64,000 nucleotides of DNA, taken from positions 434,001 to 498,000 of the forward strand of contig CAWKCV010000005.1 of NCBI GenBank assembly GCA_963848205.1, in the 5' to 3' direction. Numbering within the stretch: position 1 is the stretch's first letter; each line of letters begins with the position of its first letter. The notes under the pieces were generated by a model, which worked only from the letters and a program-made list of their open reading frames with translations, was not told where the DNA came from and ran no database searches. Made by a program: the position numbers and the translations under genes. Shown piece after piece: positions 44,593-53,008 of this stretch. This DNA is from BOG-908 sp963848205. Its GTDB lineage: Bacteria > Pseudomonadota > Alphaproteobacteria > Acetobacterales > Acetobacteraceae.

Positions 44593-45747
44593 TCAGAACA
44601 AGGTAAGCTGCGAGAGGTCGGGCGTTTTCGACATGCCGGGCACGGCGAAATGCCGGGTTTCCAGCTTGCTGCGATCTTCGAAGCCAAACTGGCGCGCGGC
44701 ACGTGCAAAACGCTGGGCGAGCAGATCCGCGTAAACGCCGGTGCCGTTGAAGCGGGCGCCGTAGGTGCTGTCGTTCAGCGCTCCCTTGCGTGTCTCGCGT
44801 ATCAGGCTGAGCACATGGCGCGCGCGGTCGGGGTAATGCTCGCACAGCCAGGCTTCGAACATCGCACGCAGTTCATGCGGCAGGCGAAGCAGCACGTAGC
44901 CGGCATGCCGGGCGCCGGCCCGCGCGGCCCGTTCAAGAATACGCTCCAGCTCGGCATCGTTCAGGCCAGGTATCATCGGTGCCGCCAGCACGGCCGCGGG
45001 CACGCCGGCTTGGCTGAGCGCGGTCACGGCCGCCAGCCGCCGCTCCGGTGTAGCCGCCCGCGGCTCCATGCGGCGCGCGAGATTTGCGTCCAACGTCGTG
45101 ACGGAGAGGAACACCCGAACCAGCCCTCGTGCGGCCAGTCGCTGCAATATGTCCATGTCGCGCAGCACGCCGGCGGATTTCGTCACGATGCTGACGGGGT
45201 GGTTGTAACGTTCCAGCACTTCCAGGACCGCGCGCGTGAGTTTGAGCGTTCGCTCAATCGGCTGATACGGGTCGGTGTTCGACCCCAGCGCCATCGGCTT
45301 GCATTCATAGCCGGGCTTGCGCAGCTCGCGCTCCAGCAGCGCGGCCACGTCCGGCTTGAACACCAGCTTGGTCTCGAAATCCAGGCCGGCGGAGTAGCCG
45401 AGATAAGCGTGGGTTGGCCTTGCATAGCAGTAAACGCACCCGTGCTCGCAGCCACGATACGGGTTGACCGCCCGATCGAAGCCGATATCGGGCGAACTGT
45501 TCCACGAAATGACCGACCGGCTGTTGTCGCGGGTGAGCGTGGTCGGCAATGGCGGCAAATCCGCCAGACCTTCGAGCGTATCCCAACCGTCATCAAACGG
45601 CTCGAGCGCGCGATCCTCGAACCGGTTGACCGGATTGGACCGTGCCCCGCGCCCGCGCAGCTTGCCGGCGAGCTGCGCGTTCGTGATAGCCGCGCCAGCG
45701 GAGCTGAAGGCCGCGCGGTCGTCAGGCACGATCTTGGCTAGCTGCAT
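44593..45747 (-). CDS. PA0069-family radical SAM protein
   Basis: A 384-aa radical SAM protein related to spore photoproduct lyase-like proteins. It has the family's SVISWNSSPDIGFDRAVNPY before the cluster motif YRGCEHGCVYCYARPTHAYL (CxxxCxxC, about residues 97-104), then KLVFKPDVAALLERELRKPG, LGSNTDPYQPIERTLKLTRA, SIVTKSAGVLRDMDIL and SVTTLDANLARRMEPRAATP. The family is widespread in proteobacteria, and its role (nucleic-acid repair is suspected) is unproven. The start at 45747 is near a CAGGAA site. The stop is 60 bp before the RND adaptor start. Confidence 0.88.
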   Translation of the reverse strand: MQLAKIVPDDRAAFSSAGAAITNAQLAGKLRGRGARSNPVNRFEDRALEPFDDGWDTLEGLADLPPLPTTLTRDNSRSVISWNSSPDIGFDRAVNPYRGCEHGCVYCYARPTHAYLGYSAGLDFETKLVFKPDVAALLERELRKPGYECKPMALGSNTDPYQPIERTLKLTRAVLEVLERYNHPVSIVTKSAGVLRDMDILQRLAARGLVRVFLSVTTLDANLARRMEPRAATPERRLAAVTALSQAGVPAAVLAAPMIPGLNDAELERILERAARAGARHAGYVLLRLPHELRAMFEAWLCEHYPDRARHVLSLIRETRKGALNDSTYGARFNGTGVYADLLAQRFARAARQFGFEDRSKLETRHFAVPGMSKTPDLSQLTLF

Positions 45748-45862
45748 CTCAGTTCCTGCTTCGTTCCAAGCCGAAATCTGACGACCCCGGATGCAACTGT
45801 CAAGAACAGAAACGGAACACGAAATGAGGGTTGCCGATAGATCGCCAACCAGGTGGAAGCGG

Positions 45863-45886
45863 GAGCGGGCCCTGCTAGGCCCGCTC
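45863..45886 (-). terminator. Hairpin after the YncE/phosphoesterase gene
   Basis: GAGCGGGCC (45863-45871) and GGCCCGCTC (45878-45886) form a perfect 9-bp stem with a 6-base loop, 9 bases beyond the stop. There is no T-run, so termination would need Rho or the hairpin may protect the 3' end. Confidence 0.45.
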
Positions 45887-45894
45887 AGCTCCGC

Positions 45895-48865
45895 TCAATC
45901 CTTGTCGGCAAACGGCGCCGAGGCGACTCTGTTCATCGGGTACGGCTGCTCGCCTTTGAAACCGCGCCAGACGATGCGGTTGAACAGATCGGCAGGCACA
46001 CGGTCTTCGCGCGACCAGTCGAAACCCTTGGTCTGCTCGCCCCACCAAGCGGCCAGATGCACCGGGTTTGCGGGGTCGTTGTCGGCAAACTTCACGCCAT
46101 GGCCTGCATCGACGGTGTTGCGCAGGAACGGTGAGGAAGTCGCCGTGAAAGTCCAGTTCGGCGACATCGTCGTGTCGAACACCTCCGACATCGGCGACGC
46201 GTAGGCGTCGTTGAGATTGAGGTGGTCGATCTGCAGAACGTCCTCGATCGTGCGGATCATGTTCACCGTCGTATAGAACGTGCTGACCAGCGCGTGCTGC
46301 TTGACGTAGGGGCCGACGATATAAGCGGTGCTTCGATGGGCATTCACGTGATCGGGCCCATCCTGGCTGTCGTCTTCCACCACAAACACCAGCGTATTGC
46401 CGGCATACGGGCTTTTCGCCAGCGTCTGCAATGTCAGGCCAACCGCCAGGTCGTCGTCGGCCTGTTGCGCTTCGGGAAAGTTCAGCCCGGTCAACTTGTT
46501 GTCGGCACTGGTGAAGTTGCCCATGTGGTCGTGCATGTAGCGCAGGAAAGTCAGGTTCGGCAGGTCGCCATTCCTGACGAATTGCTGGAACTCGCGGTTC
46601 CACTCGTTATAGCGCCACAAATCAGGGTAGTTATTGTCGAAACTGCGGAAATATTGGTCGGTGCGCGTGAGCAGCGTCGGGTTTGTGGAATAGGCCTGGA
46701 TGGCATTATCCTTATAGGGCGTAGCGGTGAAGCTATAGCTGCCACCGAGGTCGATATAGAAACCATAATTGCGTACGGTCAGACCTGCCTTGACCGCGCT
46801 GTCCCAGAGATAGCCCATCTGAGTGGCGCCATTCGGGCCGTCGGGGGCGTCGTCGTTGTTGGTGCCTGGGAAGAAGTTTGCCGTCCCGCCCGGGAAAGCC
46901 GAGGTAATCTGCTGGTAGGCAGGCTGGGCCGCCGTGCGCAGCCCGATGGTCGGAATGCCAACATCGACATCGTTGTTTTGGCCCTCCGCATTGTAGGGCG
47001 CGCCGCGGCCGCCCTGGTTCAGCGCGGTGGGCACCGGGCTGCTCGCATAGTCGATCGGTATCTGCTTGGTGTTCAGATCCGTCTCGCGCGCCGCGGTGCT
47101 CCACTCCCAGCCATTGCCGCTCACCTCTGCCGGATCGTAGAAATTGTCCAGCGTCACGAAATTCGCCGATGCATTGTGGAAGTTCGGCGTCACACGCTGG
47201 CCGAACACCGTCAGCGAAGGCTGGCCATTCGAACCATTGTTCAGGTCGCCGAGCACCTGATCAAATGTGCGGTTCTCTTTGACGATGTAGATGACATGCG
47301 TGATCTTCTGGGAAAGCGCCTGCATCGTCTGCACCGCCGACGCGCTCTCCTTCGTGTTATAAAGATTGTTCGAGGCAACTTGCCTGGTCAGCCCGACCAG
47401 CTGGCGAGCGTTCGGGATGGGCAGTGAGAGCAGGCCGGCCTTTTCGAGCTGAAAGACATATTCGTTGCTGGCATACGCCTGGTTGGAGGCATTGCTGTTG
47501 CCGCCCGGATAGGTGGTGCCCTTCAAGGCGTAGGTCGAACCCGTCAGCCATTGCGGATTGGCACCCGGATTGCTCTTGCCGTTCGTCACGTAAAGATAGC
47601 TGTCCGCCTTATCGATGCTGACGGCGTGTGGATACCATCCTGTCGGGATCAGACCTGTCGACACGTGCGGCGCCGGGCCGGCAAGCGGCACCACGGCCAC
47701 CGCGTTCTGCCCGCCGTTCGTCACGTAAAGCGTCTGGCCATCGTGCGAGACAACGAGGTTGTTCGAGCCGGCGCCGGTGTAGCGCTCGGTCGTGTGCGTG
47801 ATGCCCGCCGGACCGATCGCATCGATCTGCTCGATGACGCTGTTGTTCGTCAGGTCGATGACGGCGACATAGTCGGTGTTATCCTGCGCGACATACAGCT
47901 TGGTCGGCCGGGCATCGTTGTCGAACGCCATGCTGTTCGGATTGCCCGTCATCGGAATGCGCGTGACGAACGTCGGCGTGCCGGTCGAGATGTTGAGCAC
48001 GACGATCTCGCGATCGCGGATCGACGAGGCGTAGAGCATGTTGTTACCGGCAATCTCGACGGTGAACGGTGTCTCGCCGCCGGCAAGCCCCTGACCCGCA
48101 GCACCCGACGTGTTGTAGGGGCGCAGATCGTATTCGTTGGTGACGGTGTTCGAAGCCGGTACTGATCAGGCTGACCAATTCGTTATAGATGTTGGCGACA
48201 GCGAGCGTCTTGCCGTCGGCCGAAAGTGCCAGCCCCGCGGCACTCGGCGATTGCAAAAAGCCGATCCCGCCATTGGAGACGGGTGTGGCACCCAGCAAAG
48301 CCGAATGGCCAAGATTGATCGAGGCGGTCCGGCCCCATTTCCCACCAGCGGCATCGTAGCGATACACGACGTCATCGACGCCGCCGGAGACGTAGAACGT
48401 CTTGCTATCGGCCGCGAACACAAGTCCCTCGAACGTATCGGGGATCTGGATAACCTGCTTCAGGCGCGGATTGGCAACCCCACCGCCCGAAATGCCATAG
48501 ACGAAGACATATTCGTTTGAATCCTGCGGCTCGAGATAGCTGTAATTCGGGGCATTGACGTCCGCCGCCTCGTTGAGGTTGTTGAAGCCGCTCGTCAGCA
48601 CCAGCAGCGTTCCGCCATCGGGGCTCACCGCCGTCTTGATCGCCTGGCCCGCGCGGAAGTTGGGCATGTCCGCCAAGCCGGGGTTGAGATCCTGGAAAAC
48701 CGAACCGGATGCAGCCATTGGCGAGATCATCTGACCGGACGGTACGATCGTCTGCCCGATCGGCGAAGGCGTCTGCGCCAACGCCGAGGCGGCCGACAGA
48801 CCCGCCAGGATTGTTGCCGACAACAGACATTTGCGTAGGTGAACGACGCGGGAAATCGCGATCAT
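45895..48865 (-). pseudogene. YncE beta-propeller / phosphoesterase fusion protein, frameshifted
   Basis: A secreted protein of about 990 aa read across two frames. The first part (48865 to about 48160) has a signal peptide (CLLSATILAGLSAASALAQ) and YncE-like propeller blades (LALSADGKTLAVANIYNELV). The second (about 48158 to 45895) continues with VTNEYDLRPYNTSG, FDNDARPTKLYVAQDNTDYV, and then a phosphoesterase/alkaline phosphatase-like domain (YIVKENRTFDQVLGDLNNGS, RYMHDHMGNFTSADNKLTGL, LVFVVEDDSQDGPDHVNAHR). The shift needs one extra base near 48155-48165. ATG 48865 has GAGGA 9 bases upstream. Intact homologues combine a WD40-like propeller with a hydrolase. Whether it is truly broken or misread is unknown. 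Confidence 0.78.
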
Positions 48866-49138
48866 GCGTTGATGTTCCTCACAGAACGGGCTTCGCCGGC
48901 TCACCCAATCGGGTGCCGGGCCCTTGCCATCGCAAGCTACGCGCGAGGGTAAGCGACATTTGTGACAATTCCACTAAACCGGTTCGTCAACCGACGCGAC
49001 TTCTTTGTCAGAAAATGTCAGCTTCACGAATACCTGTTTTTATTCGACAACTGACGACGCCTGCTAATCATCTGTCGTAACCGCTGCGTGTTTCCTCCGG
49101 CACAGTGCGCGTGATCACGCACCGACATCTTGGCGCTG

Positions 49139-50479
49139 TCAGCCAGCGTCCGCGTAAGGGTTCGTTGTTCCGCGGCCTTGGATACGTATCGGCGTGCCGG
49201 GCAAAGCGAACGCCTCACGCAAGCTGTTTGTCAGATACCGCGTATAATCCTCCGGCATGCGTTCTGCACGGGTGCCGAAAACCAGAAAAGTCGGCGGCCG
49301 TGCCTTCGCCTGGGTGATGTAGCGCAGCTTCAGGCGGCGGCCTTCGACGAGCGGTGGCGGATGCCGCTCCAGCGCTTGTTCGAACCACCGATTAAGTGCG
49401 CCGGTAGCAACACGCGTGTTCCAGACGGTCGCCGCCGCGCGCACCGCGGGCAGAAATTTCTGCACCCCGGCGCCGGTGGCTGCCGACAATGTCACAACTT
49501 GTATGCCGCGCATCTGTGTCATGCTGAATTCAAGCCGGTCGGAAATCGCGCGGCGTGTGAGGTCGCGATCCTCGACCGCATCCCATTTGTTCAGCACCAC
49601 CACGCAAGCGCGGCCTTCGCGTTCGATCAGCCGCCCGATCTGCAAATCCTGCTCGTGCAAACCGAGCGAAGCATCGACGGTAAGTGCGACGATTTCGGCC
49701 ATCTTCAGCGCTTCTATGCTGGCGCTGACTGACATCTTCTCGAGCGCCTCGTCGATGCGCGCGCGTTTTCGCAATCCGGCGGTGTCGATCAATTCGATAT
49801 CGCCGTCAGCGTCGTGCAGGATGGTGGCCACGGCATCGCGCGTAAGTCCGGGCTCAGGACCGGTGATCATGCGTTCCTCGCCAACCAACCGATTGAGCAG
49901 CGTTGATTTGCCGGCATTGGGCCGGCCGACAATCGCAAGCTTCAAAGGGCGCGTCCCTTCGTCTTGCGGCGTGTCATCGTCCTCGCCGGGCAACGCCTCG
50001 GCGATCTCGCGCATCAGGTCGGCAATTCCTTCGTTGTGCTCAGCCGAGATGGCAAGCGGATCGCCAAGGCCCAGGCGATAAGCCTCGAGCGCGTTGGCGG
50101 TGCCCATCCGTCCTTCGGCCTTGTTGGCAACCAGCAGCACGCGGCGGTCCTGACGGCGCAGCCAGCGCGCGAAATGCTCGTCAGCCGGCGTGATGCCGAT
50201 ACGCGCGTCGATGACGAACACGATAAGGTCCGCCTGACCGACCGCCGCTTCACTGCTGGCGCGCATGCGGCCATAGATCGCTTCCGGATCGCTCTCCTCG
50301 AGCCCCGCAGTATCGACCAGCCGAACGTTGCGCCCACGCAGCATCGCTTCCGCGTCCTTGCGGTCGCGCGTCACACCCGGCGTGTCGGAAACGATAGCCG
50401 CCCGCCGCCCAGCAAGACGATTGAACAGCGTGGATTTACCGACGTTCGGCCGCCCGGCAATAACAACAACCGGAATCAC
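49139..50479 (-). CDS. der: Ribosome-assembly GTPase Der
   Basis: A 446-aa double-GTPase essential for 50S subunit maturation. It has two G domains: VVIAGRPNVGKSTLFNRLAG with DTAGLEE and KAEG, then AIVGRPNAGKSTLLNRLVG with DTAGLRKRAR and NKWD; a C-terminal KH-like domain ends PIRIQGRGTTNPYADAG. GTG 50479 matches the usual family start (IPVVVIAGRP); an in-frame TTG at 50491 would add four residues. It follows bamB after a short gap filled by repeat copy 5, and the bamB-der order is common in bacteria. Confidence 0.95.
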   Translation of the reverse strand: MIPVVVIAGRPNVGKSTLFNRLAGRRAAIVSDTPGVTRDRKDAEAMLRGRNVRLVDTAGLEESDPEAIYGRMRASSEAAVGQADLIVFVIDARIGITPADEHFARWLRRQDRRVLLVANKAEGRMGTANALEAYRLGLGDPLAISAEHNEGIADLMREIAEALPGEDDDTPQDEGTRPLKLAIVGRPNAGKSTLLNRLVGEERMITGPEPGLTRDAVATILHDADGDIELIDTAGLRKRARIDEALEKMSVSASIEALKMAEIVALTVDASLGLHEQDLQIGRLIEREGRACVVVLNKWDAVEDRDLTRRAISDRLEFSMTQMRGIQVVTLSAATGAGVQKFLPAVRAAATVWNTRVATGALNRWFEQALERHPPPLVEGRRLKLRYITQAKARPPTFLVFGTRAERMPEDYTRYLTNSLREAFALPGTPIRIQGRGTTNPYADAG

Positions 50480-50494
50480 GCCGAACGCCAACTC

Positions 50495-50527
50495 GCAAAA
50501 GTCTCTGCTTCTTTTTTCAAAAAGAAG
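50495..50527 (+). repeat. Interspersed hairpin element, copy 5 (B module)
   Basis: GCAAAAGTCTCTGC followed by hairpin B at 50508-50527 (CTTCTTTTTT / AAAAAGAAG). It lies between bamB and der, which are on the minus strand, so in this operon it is internal and transcribed. Confidence 0.75.
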
Positions 50528-50533
50528 TCGTCC

Positions 50534-51892
50534 TTACTTGAACGCCGTAAGCGTCGCATCGTCCGTAAGAATATAAACCGTCCCCCCAGCCACCACCGCC
50601 GGCGTTGAAGCCGTATCCGGCAACTTCAAGCTCGTCACCAGCGCACCGGAGACGGCGTCCACCACCGCCATGCGCGCATGATCGCTGACCAGCACCAGCT
50701 TGCCGCCAACCAGCGTAGGCCCATACCAGGTAATAAGGCCCTTCTCGCGTTTCGGCTTCTGGAACCGCGGCAGATCGGTCACCCAATGCACCGCACCATC
50801 GTCCTTGGATATCGCGGCAAGTTTCTGTTCCGTGCTGACGACGTAGAGGAAATCGCCGGCCAGCCAAGGCGTGTTGGCGCCGGCCACATCACGCTGCCAC
50901 ACGCGTCGGCCGGACCGCAGATCGAGTGCGGCCATCAGCCCGCCGAGCCCGATCGCATAGACAAGCCCATCGGCGATGACCGGGCCGCCGCGCAACGAGC
51001 CGAAATCCGACAGCGTGGACTGGCCCTTGATACCGCCCATATTGTCGGTCCAGGCCACCGTGCCGCTGCCCAGCCGGAAAGCACCCAGATCGCCGGATTC
51101 AAAACCGGCAACCAGAAGCCCTTCGGCCGCGGCCGGCCCCGCCTGCCCGATCGTTCCCGTGTTCGAGGGGTTGCCCTGATACGACCAGAGATACTTGCCG
51201 TCGGCGAGCGCGAATGCCTGCAATTCCTGGTCGATGGTCACCACGTGCAGTGCATCGCCCGCGATCAGCGGCGCGCTGCGTGCGGGCGAGGTGAGCTCCG
51301 CCTGCCAGATCTGGCGACCGTCGGCCACGCTCAACGCCATCATCTGCGCGCGCCCGGTCACCACATACAGCCGGTCGCCCGCAATCGCGATGCCTCCGCC
51401 GAGATTGCTGTTGCGTGCCTTTTTCAGCTTTGTCACCACACGCCAGGCACGCTGGCCGGCCTGCGTGTCGAACGCTTCGACCGCGCCGTCGGTATCCATG
51501 GTGAAAATGCGTCCGCCGGCTACCAGCGGCTCGGCGGTGATGCGCGCGCGGTAATTGCCGCCGGCGCCGATTTTCGTGCTCCACGCCTTCGTCAAGCCGC
51601 CGGCGAGGTTCCCGCCCACATGATCGACAGTCCGATTATATTGCAGCCAGTCCGCGTTCGCCGTCACCGGCGGCAGCACGACCGGCTCCACGGAATCGAT
51701 CGACAGGCCGCGCGTCGCGGCAAGCACCGGTATGCGGTTACCCGGCACGGGCTTCTTGGCTTCGTCGGTCAACCAATCAAACCAGCTGCAGGCGCTGAGT
51801 GCCGGCAGCAGCAACGGCAACAGCAGCGCGTTGCGGCGGCAGATGCTAGGTGTCGGGGTCGTCTCGTTGAGGGTCAAGCGCGGGTCATCCAT
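50534..51892 (-). CDS. bamB: BamB-like PQQ-repeat outer-membrane assembly lipoprotein
   Basis: A 452-aa lipoprotein with signal NALLLPLLLPALSACSW (lipobox LSAC, Cys about 35) and an eight-bladed PQQ-type propeller; repeated blades include GRIFTMDTDGAVEAFDTQAG, DRLYVVTGRAQMMALSVADG, GLVYAIGLGGLMAALDLRSG and GTVYILTDDATLTAFK. In the BAM complex this protein helps fold beta-barrel outer-membrane proteins. Its start overlaps the upstream TPR gene by 8 bases. Order yfgM-like, bamB, der is the common arrangement. Confidence 0.92.
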   Translation of the reverse strand: MDDPRLTLNETTPTPSICRRNALLLPLLLPALSACSWFDWLTDEAKKPVPGNRIPVLAATRGLSIDSVEPVVLPPVTANADWLQYNRTVDHVGGNLAGGLTKAWSTKIGAGGNYRARITAEPLVAGGRIFTMDTDGAVEAFDTQAGQRAWRVVTKLKKARNSNLGGGIAIAGDRLYVVTGRAQMMALSVADGRQIWQAELTSPARSAPLIAGDALHVVTIDQELQAFALADGKYLWSYQGNPSNTGTIGQAGPAAAEGLLVAGFESGDLGAFRLGSGTVAWTDNMGGIKGQSTLSDFGSLRGGPVIADGLVYAIGLGGLMAALDLRSGRRVWQRDVAGANTPWLAGDFLYVVSTEQKLAAISKDDGAVHWVTDLPRFQKPKREKGLITWYGPTLVGGKLVLVSDHARMAVVDAVSGALVTSLKLPDTASTPAVVAGGTVYILTDDATLTAFK

Positions 51893-52616
51893 GCGGCGGA
51901 GAGGTCGGCGCGGCGGTCGGCGCAGTCGTCGCGGCGGCCACCTCCGGAGGCAGAGTGGTCAACAGATCGCCGGCCATCTGCCGTATATCCTGCGGCACCT
52001 GGGGCGTCTGGCTCAGGCGGCGCATGATGCCGGCCGCCTCGCGCACGTGCCCGGTGCGTATGTCGATCAGCGCAATCGTCTGTTCGGCCATCGGCGCCCA
52101 GACGTTATCAGCGGCCGTCAATGTTTCGAGCTGCTGTTTGAGCAGCACCGGGTCGCCGCTGTCGGTCTGGTGCTGGGCGCTGGTGAGCACGGCAAGGTCG
52201 CGCAGAACGCGCGGCGCCGTGCCGTCGCCGGCAACCGCCTGCCAACCGGCGACTGCCTGGGCATGCTGGCCGGTCTGCCACTGCAGGGCGGCGAGGCGGA
52301 GGGCGGCGAGCACGCGATAGCCGGCCGGCCCGTGGCTCGCGATATCGCCCAGCGTGCGCTCGGCGGGAGCCACGGCAGCTTGGTCGGGTGCGCCCGAGGC
52401 AGTGAGCGCATGATCAGCCTGGCGGGCGGCGGTGATGAAGCGGTCCGCCACGGCATCGGCGGTGGCATGCCCGTTTTGCTGCCAAACGACATAAAGGCCC
52501 GTCGCCGCGAGGATCAGCACGACGCACACGATCCCGGCCCCGCCGTAGCGGCGCCCGAGTGCGCGGGCCCGCTCATGGCGCAGGTCCTCTTCTACTTCAT
52601 CGAAAATGTCGGGCAA
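51885..52616 (-). CDS. YfgM-like TPR membrane protein
   Basis: A 243-aa protein with one N-terminal membrane helix (about 22-42, GIVCVVLILAATGLYVVWQQ) preceded by the cytoplasmic PDIFDEVEEDLRHERARALG, which is the conserved start of this family, followed by TPR helices (RVLAALRLAALQWQTGQHAQ). The tail is Ala/Thr/Pro-rich. It is an inner-membrane chaperone-associated protein near the Sec and BAM systems in related bacteria. The start is TTG 52616 because it fits the family start; the longer upstream reading is unrelated. The neighbourhood (bamB, der) supports the call. Confidence 0.82.
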   Translation of the reverse strand: MPDIFDEVEEDLRHERARALGRRYGGAGIVCVVLILAATGLYVVWQQNGHATADAVADRFITAARQADHALTASGAPDQAAVAPAERTLGDIASHGPAGYRVLAALRLAALQWQTGQHAQAVAGWQAVAGDGTAPRVLRDLAVLTSAQHQTDSGDPVLLKQQLETLTAADNVWAPMAEQTIALIDIRTGHVREAAGIMRRLSQTPQVPQDIRQMAGDLLTTLPPEVAAATTAPTAAPTSPPHG

Positions 52617-52818
52617 CGGTGAGCAGGTCCTCTGCGTGCAAGTTCGGCGCGGCGGCGGACCATAGCGGGCGAGAGCCGTCGAGGGAACCCTGCGCCGGAA
52701 AAGCGCGCCGGCACCGGCTTGCACTTGCCGCCGCAGAAAGCCTTTATTGCAACGCAACAATCATCCGGCGCAGCTCAGCCGATGAGCGGCGCCGATGGCT
52801 ATCCATCCTGCAGCGCCG

Positions 52819-53008
52819 TCAGCTTTGCTGGCTCATATACAGGTCGAACGCTGCGACCATGATCTCCTGATTTGAAATGCGGCTGTGCAAGCCGTGCAAT
52901 TTGAGCTTCTCGTAGCGCGCAGAGTCCAGCTTCACGGTGATCGCGACAGGTTTCGATTGAGGCGCAGACCGATCCTTGCCTACATATCGGTCAACATCAT
53001 CAACAGCG
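52819..53008 (-). pseudogene. 3' part of a small ribbon-helix-helix protein
   Basis: The reading SAPQSKPVAITVKLDSARYE, KLKLHGLHSRISNQEIMVAA and FDLYMSQQS, ending at 52819, looks like a ribbon-helix-helix protein (a beta strand with AITVKL, then two helices), as in CopG/Arc-type regulators. Upstream it continues as SAVDDVDRYVGKDR without a start codon in a sensible place; the next in-frame ATG is about 53066. The same DNA encodes the start of the exoprotein on the other strand. The simplest reading is that this gene lost its 5' end at a rearrangement joint near 53.0 kb. It could also be complete with a distant start. Confidence 0.4.

Noticed and set aside
48940..48980. TGTC repeats resembling a Pho box upstream of the YncE/phosphoesterase gene
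   Set aside because: The half-sites TGTCAC and TGTCGC are 9 bases apart from start to start, not the 11 expected for PhoB, and no third repeat is seen.
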